Source: Actinomycetes bacterium
GTDB taxonomy: Bacteria > Actinomycetota > Actinomycetes > Mycobacteriales > Mycobacteriaceae
Length of the DNA stretch: 64,000 nucleotides
Direction of reading: 5' to 3'
Assembly: GCA_023418505.1 (NCBI GenBank)
Contig: JAEZZR010000015.1
Span: 133,378 to 197,377 of the forward strand
In this document: positions 18,334-27,595 of the stretch, piece after piece
Numbering within the stretch: the stretch's first letter is position 1
Layout of the letters: every line of letters starts with the position of its first letter
Notes under the pieces: generated by a model
The model's database searches: none
Told to the model about the DNA's origin: nothing
What the model saw: only the letters and a program-made list of their open reading frames with translations
Program-made: the position numbers and the translations under genes

Positions 18334-18432
18334 TATTTCATAGAAGTTTTTACCAACTGCGTACTGTGCAAGACTTGCTTCAGGTGAAGCGGAAGACAAG
18401 CGCGTATTCCTTAAGCGCAGATTCCCCCAGAA

Positions 18433-19605
18433 ATGTCTAAAGTAGCCTCTATGGTTAATTCTGCTCGTAGCTACTTTGACCACGCCGCCACCGCGCCACT
18501 GCGCCCAGAAGCCCGTGAAGCGCTGTTGGAAAACCTCGATTGGTTAAACCCTTCCGGCCAGTATGCCTCTGCGCGGGCGGCGAAACGCGTGTTAGAAGAA
18601 GCCCGCGAGCAAATCGCACGCCTGTTGGGCTGCGATCCCGTGGAAGTTGTTTTCACTTCCGGCGGCACCGAGGCCGATAACCTCGCGATCTCGGGGTTGT
18701 ACTTTGCTTCCTCCGGTTCGAAAATCTACATTCCTGATTTCGAACATGAAGCGGTGCTCAAAACCGCAGCACACCTGGAAAAGGAACACTGGGCACAGAT
18801 TGAGTGGATGCCTATCGACGCGGGTGGCCGCCTAGCTATCAAGCAATTGCCGAAATTCGATGCAGCACAAACCGCAGTGGTTAGCTGCATGTGGGCAAAC
18901 AATGAAACAGGCGCCATCCAGCCAATCCCAGAGTTGGTGGACGCCCTAGCGTCGTCAGCTGGGCGCAAAATCCCACTCCATGTTGATGCGGTGCAAGCCG
19001 TCGGACATCTACCTATTAATTTCCATGCATCGGGAGCAGCAACGCTGGCGATTTCGGGTCATAAATTTGGCGGCCCTCGTGGTATCGGCGCACTCTTGGT
19101 GCGCCGCGACGTCCGGCTGATCGCACATAACAACGGCGGCGGACAGGAACGCGGGATTCGCAGTGGTACGCAGGACGTGGCGTCGGCAGCAGCTATGGCG
19201 GCAGCACTACAGGCAGCAATCAATGAGCAAGAAGCTGAAACGGCTCGGCTACGCGGCCTGCAGCAAGAGCTGATTCAAGCGATCGCATCCATCGAGGGTG
19301 CGGTGGTGCATACCAACGAACCAAGCCTGCCGGGGCATGTGTTTGCCAGCTTCCCAGGTGCCGAGGGCGACAGCCTGATTATGTTGTTCGATGCGGCGGG
19401 CATTGAATGTTCGACGGGGTCGGCCTGTAATGCGGGTGTGAACCGACCATCTCACGTGCTGTTGGCCATGGGCGTGCCTGAAGCGACTGCACGTGGTGCC
19501 ATTCGTTTCACGATGGGGTGGAATACCACAGAAGACGACGTGAAGTCGGTTATCTCCGTGTTAAGTGATACGGTAGCCCGTGCCCGATTGGCCGGAATGG
19601 CCTAG
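18433..19605 (+). CDS. Cysteine desulfurase (NifS/IscS type)
   Basis: This PLP enzyme releases sulfur from cysteine as a persulfide. The 390-residue protein shows YFDHAATAPLRPEA at the N terminus, TSGGTEADNLAI, the PLP lysine in SGHKFGGPRG and the catalytic Cys in STGSACNAGV. An alternative ATG lies six codons downstream (18451); neither has a clear ribosome site. mnmA begins 19 bp after the stop, which suggests that this enzyme supplies sulfur for tRNA thiolation, as IscS does in E. coli. Confidence 0.94.
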   Translation: MSKVASMVNSARSYFDHAATAPLRPEAREALLENLDWLNPSGQYASARAAKRVLEEAREQIARLLGCDPVEVVFTSGGTEADNLAISGLYFASSGSKIYIPDFEHEAVLKTAAHLEKEHWAQIEWMPIDAGGRLAIKQLPKFDAAQTAVVSCMWANNETGAIQPIPELVDALASSAGRKIPLHVDAVQAVGHLPINFHASGAATLAISGHKFGGPRGIGALLVRRDVRLIAHNNGGGQERGIRSGTQDVASAAAMAAALQAAINEQEAETARLRGLQQELIQAIASIEGAVVHTNEPSLPGHVFASFPGAEGDSLIMLFDAAGIECSTGSACNAGVNRPSHVLLAMGVPEATARGAIRFTMGWNTTEDDVKSVISVLSDTVARARLAGMA

Positions 19606-19624
19606 CGAAGGAGAGTTTTCAACC

Positions 19625-20749
19625 ATGCGTGTTCTAGCGGCGATGAGCGGCGGCGTTGATTCGTCAGTGGCAGCTGCCCGCGCGCTTGCAGCCGGGCACG
19701 AGGTGGTCGGCGTACATTTGGCGCTGTCGAAAGATCCGCAGTCGGTGCGTGCTGGTTCGCGTGGTTGTTGTTCTTTGGAGGATTCCGGCGATGCGCGTCG
19801 CGTCTGCGACGAGCTGGGGATCCCGTTTTACGTGTGGGATTTCTCGGAACGTTTCCGCGCTGAGGTCATGGATGATTTCTTCGATTCCTACGAACGCGGC
19901 GAGACCCCGAATCCGTGCCTGCGCTGTAACGAGCGCATTAAGTTCCAGGCACTACTAGAGCGTGGCATTGCGCTGGGATTTGATGCGGTAGTTACCGGCC
20001 ATTACGCGGTGCTTACCGACGGTTTGTTGCGCCGTGGTAAGGATCCGAAGAAGGATCAGTCCTATGTGTTGGGTGTGCTGGATCGCGAGCAGCTGCGCCG
20101 TTCCATGTTCCCGGTAGGCGACACCGAAAAGCCACAGATCCGCGAGGAAGCCAAAGGCATGGGCTTGGGCACCGCGAATAAGCCGGATAGCTACGACATT
20201 TGCTTTATCCCAGACGGCAACACGCAGGCGTTTTTAGGTGCACGTATTGGTCGCCGCCCGGGCATGGTAGTTGACGAAGCAACTGGCCAGACCGTCGCAG
20301 AGCACGAGGGCGTCTATGGCTTTACTATTGGCCAGCGCAAGGGGCTCGGGTTGCCAGGGCCGATGCGCGATGGCAAGCCGCGTTATGTCACGGGTATTAA
20401 TGCCGACGACGGAACCGTGACTATTGGCACAGCCGAACAGCTCTCTGTAGATATCTTGGAGGCCGATCGGGCGATCTGGTTGGCCTCACCGGAAGAGATA
20501 ACCGCCGGCCCAGTAGAAGTGCAGGTGCGTGCGCATGGCAAAGCTGTGCCATGCCGCGTGGAAGTAATTGCCGGTCCCGAAGATGAAAAGACCGGCCGCG
20601 GTGGCAGTTTCCGTCTGCACTTGGAAGAAGCGTTGCGCGGTGTAGCTCCTGGCCAGGCAGCGGTGCTGTATCGCCCAGATGCAGACGGCGATTATGTGTT
20701 GGGTTCTGCCACGATCGTTCGCACCGCACGAGCTAGTGATGCCGCATGA
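19625..20749 (+). CDS. mnmA: tRNA-uridine 2-sulfurtransferase
   Basis: MnmA thiolates position 2 of uridine 34 in tRNAs for Lys, Glu and Gln. The PP-loop SGGVDSSVAA lies at the N terminus; the catalytic Cys is in TPNPCLRCN and the second Cys in YDICFIPDG. The frame extends 15 codons upstream, but the ATG at 19625 follows AAGGAGAG closely and gives the normal family start (MRVLAAMSGG). At 374 residues the length is typical. Its stop overlaps the next gene in an ATGA. Confidence 0.96.
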   Translation: MRVLAAMSGGVDSSVAAARALAAGHEVVGVHLALSKDPQSVRAGSRGCCSLEDSGDARRVCDELGIPFYVWDFSERFRAEVMDDFFDSYERGETPNPCLRCNERIKFQALLERGIALGFDAVVTGHYAVLTDGLLRRGKDPKKDQSYVLGVLDREQLRRSMFPVGDTEKPQIREEAKGMGLGTANKPDSYDICFIPDGNTQAFLGARIGRRPGMVVDEATGQTVAEHEGVYGFTIGQRKGLGLPGPMRDGKPRYVTGINADDGTVTIGTAEQLSVDILEADRAIWLASPEEITAGPVEVQVRAHGKAVPCRVEVIAGPEDEKTGRGGSFRLHLEEALRGVAPGQAAVLYRPDADGDYVLGSATIVRTARASDAA

Positions 20750-21957
20750 CGGTGCGTTTCCGGCCGTCATGCTTATTCGCCGGTGATGCTTCAGTAGCAG
20801 ATATCGCCGAGATTCAAGCGGGAGAAGCTGACGACGGCTGTTTTGTGATTCCCATAATGCCTTGGGGTAGGGCTATCACTGGTGAAGCTGGTGGCCCCGG
20901 TGAAGTCGTCGAGGCGTCCGTAAGTAACCTAACTGCCCGCTCGTTGGGCTTAGGTGCTGATCTTTTCGCGGATATTGGGCCGCGTGGGTGGCGGTTGCAT
21001 TCCCGAAGTACTGGCCGGTTGATGAGTGCGCAGAGGCAAGCCCGCGACGTCATTGCCCGCGATCTGGATGCTTGCGAACAAGTCTGGTCCAATCAAGCTC
21101 CAGGCTTTGGTATCCGCGAATTGACCGTCGAGATTTGCGGCCCGATGACTCTGGCGCGAAACGTCGAGCTCAGCAACGGTGAATCATTATTAACTGATGC
21201 TGGTGCGCTACGGGATCTGTGCCAGGCGTTGCAGGTTGGCTTGCAGGATCATTTAGCTGAGCTGCGTCGTCGGTTTAATCCTGAAGGATTTCGGGTCGTA
21301 GTTTCGGAACCGGCTGCCGCAGATGTGGCTACGGGTGCGGTACGCAATGCTGCTACCGACGGCTACTACCCAGCAGTGGGCGCCGAAGAGCTCGCTGGCT
21401 ATTGGCGGGAACTGACTTCTTTAGGTGCGGAAGCAGATCATGCAGCTAGCGCAGTAGACGTGCTTTTCGGCTTTGGCATCGGACGCTGGACAGATATTCC
21501 TTTGACCGCGTTACAAACCGCTGGTTTCATCGGTCTGGTGCTACCAATGCTGTCTCTGCAGACCAACAAGCAATTAGATCACGCAGCCAGCTTGATTGAT
21601 AGTGGCTTGCAGCTAGAGCTCGGAGCGCTCCCGGACAATGCCCGGGGTGCAAAGCGCGATGAATTTACCGGCCAATACGTGGCCTTAGACGAGCGTGTCT
21701 ATGCCACCAAGGTGGCACGCCTGTGGGATTTGATTGGTTTCAGCCGAGAGGAGCTGCTGGATAAAGTACGGCTGACCTCCGCAGAAACTATGGATACCTT
21801 AAGCCCGCAGGCGCTAAGGAACCACAAGCAGCCAAAGCAGCTGGAATCGTCGTTAGCTACTCAGCCCACCACTCAATCCGCACAGTGGCTGCCAACGATG
21901 ATGCGCGGTGGTGCTCGAACCGCAGACTTATTAAATCGCGCGGTAGGGGATCTGTAA
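20746..21957 (+). CDS. MetE-like (UROD/MetE superfamily) protein
   Basis: A protein of 403 residues resembling the C-terminal half of cobalamin-independent methionine synthase, of the short type found next to mnmA in actinobacteria. Motifs visible are IPIMPWGRAITGEAGGPGE, LTVEICGPMTLARNVELSNGE and VVSEPAAADVATGAV. I do not see the full His/Cys zinc set of true MetE, so methionine synthase activity is doubtful. ATGA overlap with mnmA implies coupled translation. Confidence 0.75.
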   Translation: MTVRFRPSCLFAGDASVADIAEIQAGEADDGCFVIPIMPWGRAITGEAGGPGEVVEASVSNLTARSLGLGADLFADIGPRGWRLHSRSTGRLMSAQRQARDVIARDLDACEQVWSNQAPGFGIRELTVEICGPMTLARNVELSNGESLLTDAGALRDLCQALQVGLQDHLAELRRRFNPEGFRVVVSEPAAADVATGAVRNAATDGYYPAVGAEELAGYWRELTSLGAEADHAASAVDVLFGFGIGRWTDIPLTALQTAGFIGLVLPMLSLQTNKQLDHAASLIDSGLQLELGALPDNARGAKRDEFTGQYVALDERVYATKVARLWDLIGFSREELLDKVRLTSAETMDTLSPQALRNHKQPKQLESSLATQPTTQSAQWLPTMMRGGARTADLLNRAVGDL

Positions 21958-21995
21958 CCGGCGACGTTTAGTAGGAGCTCTATCAGCGCGATCCG

Positions 21996-22706
21996 CTAGC
22001 CCGGCAGCTGCATCGGCCAAGAGAAGTTGAAATCAGAGACTTCCTTGCCTTGGGTTTTGAAGTATTCGTAGAGCTGTTGGCGGCGCTCGTAGTACCAAAT
22101 GGCTTGCTGCTCCATGAGTTCTTCACCGCTCATGGAGGTCAACTCTGGCCATTTCTTCGCCATCACCCAGGCCAAGCGGGCAGCAGCGAGGGCATCTTCG
22201 GTTGCGTCGTGAGCCGAATCAAGCCGCACCTGGTAGTGCTCGCACGTCATCTCGAGGGTGCGCTTGCCTTTGCGGAATTGATCGAAGTGCTGGTCGATCA
22301 CAAAGGGATCCAGCACCAGTCCGTCGATGGTGAAGCTCGGATCTTGAGCCAGCATGACCGTTAGATCATAAGTGGCGTTGTAGGCAATCACGGTAAGCCC
22401 TTCACTCCACGCCTGCTTCAAACCTTGGATCGTCTTTTGCACCACCGCAGCGTGGTCTTCACCATTTTCGCGGGCGTATTCGGTGCTAATGCCGTGGACT
22501 TTGGTGGCCTCTTCGGGAATCTCTACGCCGGGATCGGCAAGCAGCAGGGTGGCATCTTTGGAGCCATCCGCCAAACGCACCATGGCCGAAGTAACGATGC
22601 GGCACGTGTGTGGATCTTGGCCGGTGGTTTCTAAGTCGAAGGCCAACATCCGACGTGGATCAAAGTGGATGTCTGCCAACGCAGCTGCTCCAGAAGAATC
22701 AACCAT
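21996..22706 (-). CDS. DnaQ-like 3'-5' exonuclease
   Basis: A DEDDh exonuclease of 236 residues: FDLETTG (Asp/Glu), NATYD (Asp) and HDATEDALAA (His and Asp). It resembles the proofreading epsilon subunit but is more likely a standalone exonuclease. The frame opens 26 codons upstream, yet the ATG at 22706 (MVDSSGAAALADI) gives the family length; the ATG follows TATTAT at a distance suggesting a short or absent leader. It is divergent from ligA over about 70 bp. Confidence 0.85.
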   Translation of the reverse strand: MVDSSGAAALADIHFDPRRMLAFDLETTGQDPHTCRIVTSAMVRLADGSKDATLLLADPGVEIPEEATKVHGISTEYARENGEDHAAVVQKTIQGLKQAWSEGLTVIAYNATYDLTVMLAQDPSFTIDGLVLDPFVIDQHFDQFRKGKRTLEMTCEHYQVRLDSAHDATEDALAAARLAWVMAKKWPELTSMSGEELMEQQAIWYYERRQQLYEYFKTQGKEVSDFNFSWPMQLPG

Positions 22707-22775
22707 AAAATTTAGGATAATAGTTTTCGGCCGATCCGTACCTGCGCGTGGTTGGCAGTTAAACTCGCGTAGGTG

Positions 22776-25010
22776 ATGGAACAAGCTTCTGAGACCCCCA
22801 ACCCTTCCGAATCGACGACGCCAGCCAGCGCCCAGAATCGGTGGCAGGAATTAGCAGAGCAGCTCAAAGGTCTCTCGGCAGCCTACTATCAGGGGCAGCC
22901 GGTGGTCTCGGATGCGGAATATGATCAGCTTTTTGCGCAGCTGGCAGAGCTAGAAAACCAGTATCCCTCGCTGCAGACCGCAGATAGTCCCACCCAGCGG
23001 GTAGGTGCGCCCGTAGAGAAATTAGCTGACGACGATTCCAATGTGGCAGCGCAAGCTGCTAGCGCTGAAGGGGTGGGCGAATCTGGCGACGTAGCTAGCG
23101 ACGAAGCCGCGTCCTCCGACGGCGTAGTCTTCGCCCCAGTACGCCACTTGGAGCGTCTCTACAGCCTGGACAATGTGTTCAACGACGATCAGCTGCGCCA
23201 GTGGTTGCAGCGCACTCCTGCTAAGGCCTATTTAACCGAGCTAAAAATCGACGGTCTATCCATCGATTTGGTCTACGAAGACGGCAAACTCGTCCGCGCT
23301 GCCACCCGTGGCGATGGTGTGGTTGGCGAAAATGTCACCGCCAATGCCCGCACGATTGCAGATATTCCACAGCAGCTGGCTGGTACCGATGAATTCCCCG
23401 TTCCACAGCTGCTGGAAGTCCGAGGCGAGGTTTACATGGACGTCGCGGAGTTCGAAAAACAAAACGAGCAGCGTCGTGTCGCGGGCGAAAAGCTCTACGC
23501 CAACCCACGCAACCTGGCTGCCGGATCGCTGCGTCAGAAGGATCCTCAGCGCACCCGGGAGCGCAATCTCTCCATGATCTGCCACGGTATTGGCAAGCTC
23601 GAGGGTTGGCGCCCGCAGTCTCAGCATGAGGCTTATCAGGCGCTCGCAGCTTGGGGTTTCCACGTCTCCGAGCACACTAAGCTGGTCACCACCGCCGATG
23701 ACGTCATCGAACGTATGCGCTATTGGGGCGACCATCGCCACGACGCCGAACACGAAATGGACGGCCTGGTAGTCAAAGTCGATGCCCTGGAGGCACAGCG
23801 CGAATACGGTGCTACCTCGCGCGCGCCACGCTGGGCGATTGCGTTTAAGTATCCGCCGGAGGAAGTCACCACACCGCTGCACGATATTCGTGTTTCTGTG
23901 GGGCGGACCGGTCGCGCAACACCGTACGCGGTGATGGAACCCACCGTGGTTGCTGGTTCCACCGTCGAGATGGCTACGCTGCACAATCCGTCCGAGGTTC
24001 GCGCCAAAGGATTGCTATTGGGCGATCGGGTGTATCTGCGTAAAGCGGGCGACGTCATCCCCGAAGTTCTGGGCGCAGTTGAGCCCGCTCGCGACGGAAA
24101 CCAGTGGGAGTACCAGTACCCGTCCCATTGCCCGCAATGTGGCACTGTCCTAGCACCGTCGAAGGAAGGCGATGCTGATTGGCGGTGCCCGAATACGCGG
24201 CATTGTCCGGGGCAGCTGCAGCGCCGGATCGAGTTCCTGGCAGCCCGCGGTGGGCTTGACATCGAAAACTTGGGCAAGCGCGGTATCGCCGATCTGATTC
24301 ACCGCGGCATCCTTGCCGATGAATCTGTGCTTTTCGATATTCGGGAAGCAGACCTCGCCCGCTCTGAGGCATATACCACCGTTTCTTCGCGCAAGATCGA
24401 CGACGATGGCACCATCCACGGCACAGTCTCTGCCAATGGACGCAAGCTTCTGGCCAACCTAGAACAAGCCAAAGAAGCCGAGCTCTGGCGCGTGATCGTT
24501 AGCCTGTCGATCCGCCACGTAGGCCCGATTGCCGCCCGCGCACTGGCTCAGGAGTTCGGTTCAGTACAGGCGATTTCCGAGGCTTCCGTGGATCGCCTCG
24601 CAGAGATCGAAGGCGTCGGCCGCACCATTGGCGAATCGATTCGCGCTTGGTTCAGCGTGGATTGGCACCGCGAAGTAGTTGCGAAATGGCAGGCTGCCGG
24701 GGTGCGGATGGAGCTAGCTAACGACGGATCCAGCGCCTCAGACGAAGGTGGCGAGGAAATCCAGCAGGTGCTGCAAGGATTGACTGTGGTGGTCACCGGA
24801 TCGCTCGAAGGTTTCACTCGCGATAGTGCGAAGCAAGCGATTATGGATCGCGGTGGCAAAGCAGCCGGATCGGTATCCAAAAACACCGATTATGTGGTGA
24901 TTGGGGAAAACGCAGGCTCCAAAGCAGAAAAAGCCGAGCAGCTAGGTATCCCTACAACAGATGAAGCCGGCTTCCAGCGTCTGCTAGAAACCGGCTCGTT
25001 AGATGGCTAG
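22776..25010 (+). CDS. ligA: NAD-dependent DNA ligase
   Basis: LigA seals nicks using NAD. Domains in order: Ia (residues 20-80), adenylation with the nucleophile Lys157 in ELKIDGLS, OB fold, four-Cys zinc finger (CPQCG...CPNTRHC), helix-hairpin-helix repeats and a C-terminal BRCT domain (GLTVVVTGSLEGFTRDSAKQ). At 744 residues it is longer than the usual 670-690. Part of the excess is an acidic Ala/Ser/Asp/Glu-rich insertion at about residues 84-118 between domain Ia and the adenylation domain. A GTG one codon upstream is an alternative start. Confidence 0.97.
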   Translation: MEQASETPNPSESTTPASAQNRWQELAEQLKGLSAAYYQGQPVVSDAEYDQLFAQLAELENQYPSLQTADSPTQRVGAPVEKLADDDSNVAAQAASAEGVGESGDVASDEAASSDGVVFAPVRHLERLYSLDNVFNDDQLRQWLQRTPAKAYLTELKIDGLSIDLVYEDGKLVRAATRGDGVVGENVTANARTIADIPQQLAGTDEFPVPQLLEVRGEVYMDVAEFEKQNEQRRVAGEKLYANPRNLAAGSLRQKDPQRTRERNLSMICHGIGKLEGWRPQSQHEAYQALAAWGFHVSEHTKLVTTADDVIERMRYWGDHRHDAEHEMDGLVVKVDALEAQREYGATSRAPRWAIAFKYPPEEVTTPLHDIRVSVGRTGRATPYAVMEPTVVAGSTVEMATLHNPSEVRAKGLLLGDRVYLRKAGDVIPEVLGAVEPARDGNQWEYQYPSHCPQCGTVLAPSKEGDADWRCPNTRHCPGQLQRRIEFLAARGGLDIENLGKRGIADLIHRGILADESVLFDIREADLARSEAYTTVSSRKIDDDGTIHGTVSANGRKLLANLEQAKEAELWRVIVSLSIRHVGPIAARALAQEFGSVQAISEASVDRLAEIEGVGRTIGESIRAWFSVDWHREVVAKWQAAGVRMELANDGSSASDEGGEEIQQVLQGLTVVVTGSLEGFTRDSAKQAIMDRGGKAAGSVSKNTDYVVIGENAGSKAEKAEQLGIPTTDEAGFQRLLETGSLDG

Positions 25011-25045
25011 CTGCGTACCGGCAGCAGCCAGCTAACCACACAGCC

Positions 25046-25073
25046 CTAGTGAATCGGAGCTAGTGAATCGGAG
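25046..25073. repeat. 14-bp tandem duplication at the glgP stop codon
   Basis: CTAGTGAATCGGAG occurs twice in direct succession (25046-25059 and 25060-25073). The right copy contains the glgP stop (CTA on this strand), so the duplication repeats the last codons and the stop. Confidence 0.9.
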
Positions 25074-27429
25074 TTTCCTCCAGCTTCCACACCTCACGTG
25101 CGTAGTCGCTGATCGTGCGGTCCGAGGAGAATCGTCCGGAACGGATGATGTTGATAAAGCACTTGCGTGCCCAAGCCAGCTGATCCTGGTAGTCGGCTAC
25201 TACCTGGTCGCGGGTGCGGCGGTAATCTTCGAAGTCACCTAATACGTAGTAGACGTCTGGGGTTTCGAAGCCGTTTCCGTCGAGAAGCGACAAATGCAAG
25301 TCGTGGAAGATACCGGTGCCGCCGTCGTTGAAGGTGCCGTCGACAAGCGAATCCACGGCACGCTGCAAGCCAGCCACGTTCTGGTACGGATCGCGTGGGT
25401 GGTAGTTGCGGCGTAGTTCTGGCAGTTCTTCTTCCTTGGCGCCGAAGATGTAGGCGTTGTCGTTGCCCACGGAATCGAGGATCTCTACGTTGGCGCCATC
25501 GAGGGTGCCAAGGGTGACCGCGCCGTTCATCATGAACTTCATGTTGCCGGTACCGGAGGCTTCCTTGCCGGCAGTGGAGATCTGCTCCGAGATATCGGTG
25601 GCAGGGATGATGTGCTCGGCAGGGGTGACGTTGTAGTTTTCTACGAAGACTACCTTCAGCTTGTCGCCGATTTCGGGATCGTTGTTCACCACGCGAGCGA
25701 TCTCGTTGATGAACTTAATGATCGCCTTCGCGCGCACGTAACCAGGTGCGGCCTTTGCACCGAAAATCACTACCTGAGGTGTGACATCGAGATCCGGGTT
25801 GTCCTTCAAACGGTAGTAAAGATCCACCACATACAAGGCGTTTAGCAACTGACGCTTGTACTCGTGCAAACGCTTGATCTGCGAATCGAACACAGCCTCT
25901 GGGTTGATAGCCACGCCTTGGCGCTGCTCAATCCAGGCAGCGAAATCCTGCTTGTTAGCTTGCTTGATATCGATCAGGCGACGCAGGACTTCTTCGTCGT
26001 CAGCGTACTTTTCTAGATCGCGTAGTAGATCCATGTCCGTCAGCCACGCATCAGAGCCCACGAGCTCGGTGAGCAACGCAGACAGGCGCGGGTTGCACTG
26101 ATTGAGCCAACGACGTGGGGTGACACCATTGGTCTTGTTGTTGAACTTCTCTGGCCACAGCTGGTACCAATCGGCGAGAGTTTCGCGCTTGATGATCTCG
26201 GTGTGCAGCGCAGCCACGCCATTGATGGAGTAGGAGGCATAGCAGGCAATCCACGCCATGCGGATCCGGCCATGGGCAATCGGAGCCAGGTAGTCCACGC
26301 GATCCGGGGTGAAGCCCTTGGCTTCGAGCTCCAAGCGGCAGCGACGATCGATTTCCTGCACGATCTGAAGCACACGGCCGAAGAGACGCTCGAAGATGGA
26401 GTATTCCCAGGTCTCTAGGGCTTCGGCCAGCACCGTGTGGTTGGTGTAAGCGAAGGTGCCCGTAACCACAGTCCAGGCGTCGTCCCAGCCCAAACCGTGA
26501 TCGTCCATCAGCAGGCGCATAAGCTCTGGGATGGCCAACACTGGGTGGGTGTCGTTGAGCTGAATGCTGTTGTACTTATGGAAATTACGCAGATCAGAGC
26601 CATGATTTTCGATGTACACGTCGATCATGGACTGCAGCGACGCCGAAACGAAGAAGTACTGCTGGCGTACGCGCAGCACCTTGCCCTCGTAAGTGGAGTC
26701 ATTCGGGTAGAGCACGCGACACAGATCGTGGACGCGCTCGCGCTCGATGATGGCGTCGGTGAAACGCTGGGAATTAAAGGCGTCGTAGTCGAACTCGCGG
26801 ATCGGTTCGGCAGACCACAGGCGCAAGGTATTGACGTTATCCGTGCCATAGCCGGTGATCGGCATATCGAAAGGCACAGCGCGCACAGTCAGATCATCGA
26901 AAGACACCACGCGCGCTTCTTGCTCACGACGAACGACGAATGGGTAACCCTCTTCCATCCAAGGATCCGGGTGCTCGTCTTGGAAACCGTCTTCGAAAGC
27001 CTGCTTGAACAGGCCGTAACGGTACAGGATGCCGTAGCCGGTCACTGGCAGATCCTGGGTAGCGCAGGAATCCAAGAAGCAAGCAGCCAGGCGGCCCAGG
27101 CCACCGTTGCCAAGTGCGGCGTCATGTTCTGCTTCGAGGATATCGCTGAGATCCATGCCCAGTTGCTTGGCGGCTTCGGTGGCTTCGTCCACAAGCCCCT
27201 GGTTCAGCAAGTTGTTCAATAGGGCACGACCCATCAAGAACTCTGCCGAGAAATAGTGCTGCTGACGGGTAGCGCCATACTTCTTTGTGGTTTCCTGCCA
27301 GTTATCGGCAAGGCTGTCTACCACGACGCGGGATAGGCCCGTCCAAAATTCCATTGGGGTAGAGGCTTGCGGAGTGCGGCCAGATTCAGCGCGCACATGG
27401 GAGCCCAGATTTTCCGAAAGATTCGCCAT
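25060..27429 (-). CDS. glgP: Glycogen/maltodextrin phosphorylase
   Basis: GlgP releases glucose 1-phosphate from alpha-glucan ends. At 789 residues it has the bacterial length. Visible features: YFSAEFLMGRALLNNL, GNGGLGRLAACFLDS, IQLNDTHPVLAIPELMR, and the PLP lysine in EASGTGNMKFMMNG followed by LGTLDGANVEI. It is convergent with ligA (49 bp) and lies downstream of a perfect 15-bp palindrome. It complements GlgE/GlgB of this window as the degradative enzyme. Confidence 0.96.
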   Translation of the reverse strand: MANLSENLGSHVRAESGRTPQASTPMEFWTGLSRVVVDSLADNWQETTKKYGATRQQHYFSAEFLMGRALLNNLLNQGLVDEATEAAKQLGMDLSDILEAEHDAALGNGGLGRLAACFLDSCATQDLPVTGYGILYRYGLFKQAFEDGFQDEHPDPWMEEGYPFVVRREQEARVVSFDDLTVRAVPFDMPITGYGTDNVNTLRLWSAEPIREFDYDAFNSQRFTDAIIERERVHDLCRVLYPNDSTYEGKVLRVRQQYFFVSASLQSMIDVYIENHGSDLRNFHKYNSIQLNDTHPVLAIPELMRLLMDDHGLGWDDAWTVVTGTFAYTNHTVLAEALETWEYSIFERLFGRVLQIVQEIDRRCRLELEAKGFTPDRVDYLAPIAHGRIRMAWIACYASYSINGVAALHTEIIKRETLADWYQLWPEKFNNKTNGVTPRRWLNQCNPRLSALLTELVGSDAWLTDMDLLRDLEKYADDEEVLRRLIDIKQANKQDFAAWIEQRQGVAINPEAVFDSQIKRLHEYKRQLLNALYVVDLYYRLKDNPDLDVTPQVVIFGAKAAPGYVRAKAIIKFINEIARVVNNDPEIGDKLKVVFVENYNVTPAEHIIPATDISEQISTAGKEASGTGNMKFMMNGAVTLGTLDGANVEILDSVGNDNAYIFGAKEEELPELRRNYHPRDPYQNVAGLQRAVDSLVDGTFNDGGTGIFHDLHLSLLDGNGFETPDVYYVLGDFEDYRRTRDQVVADYQDQLAWARKCFINIIRSGRFSSDRTISDYAREVWKLEETPIH

Positions 27430-27509
27430 TTATCTAAAAGTCCTTTACGAAATCGCGAAGTGCGTTCGCATTAACTTTACCGTCCGCAGGTTGGGCTCTT
27501 ATACCGCGA

Positions 27510-27524
27510 CCACTGTGACAGTGG
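27510..27524. promoter_or_regulatory. 15-bp palindrome upstream of glgP
   Basis: CCACTGT-G-ACAGTGG is a perfect palindrome 81 bp before the glgP start. It overlaps TGTGACAGTGGCTACA, which only half-matches the TGTGA-N6-TCACA site of the cAMP-dependent regulator GlxR. It is a candidate operator; the binding protein is not determined. Confidence 0.45.
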
Positions 27525-27535
27525 CTACAAAGACC

Positions 27536-27595
27536 CTGGCGACGGGGGGCTTGCGTTGGTGGCGGGGGCTTGAAGCTGGCGACGGGTGCTTAAAG
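27536..27595. repeat. Three degenerate G-rich repeats at the end of the ACT gene
   Basis: Three copies of a unit close to TGGCGACGGGGGCTTGAAG begin near 27536, 27560 and 27577; the middle copy lacks the GAC. The last copy includes the stop codon of the minus-strand ACT protein. Confidence 0.6.

Noticed and set aside
26437..27222. A 261-codon plus-strand frame opposite glgP
   Set aside because: It is a shadow of a highly conserved enzyme gene.
27536..27595. 6C-type structured RNA suggested by C runs on the minus strand
   Set aside because: The C runs belong to direct repeats; no pair of stems with C-rich loops forms.
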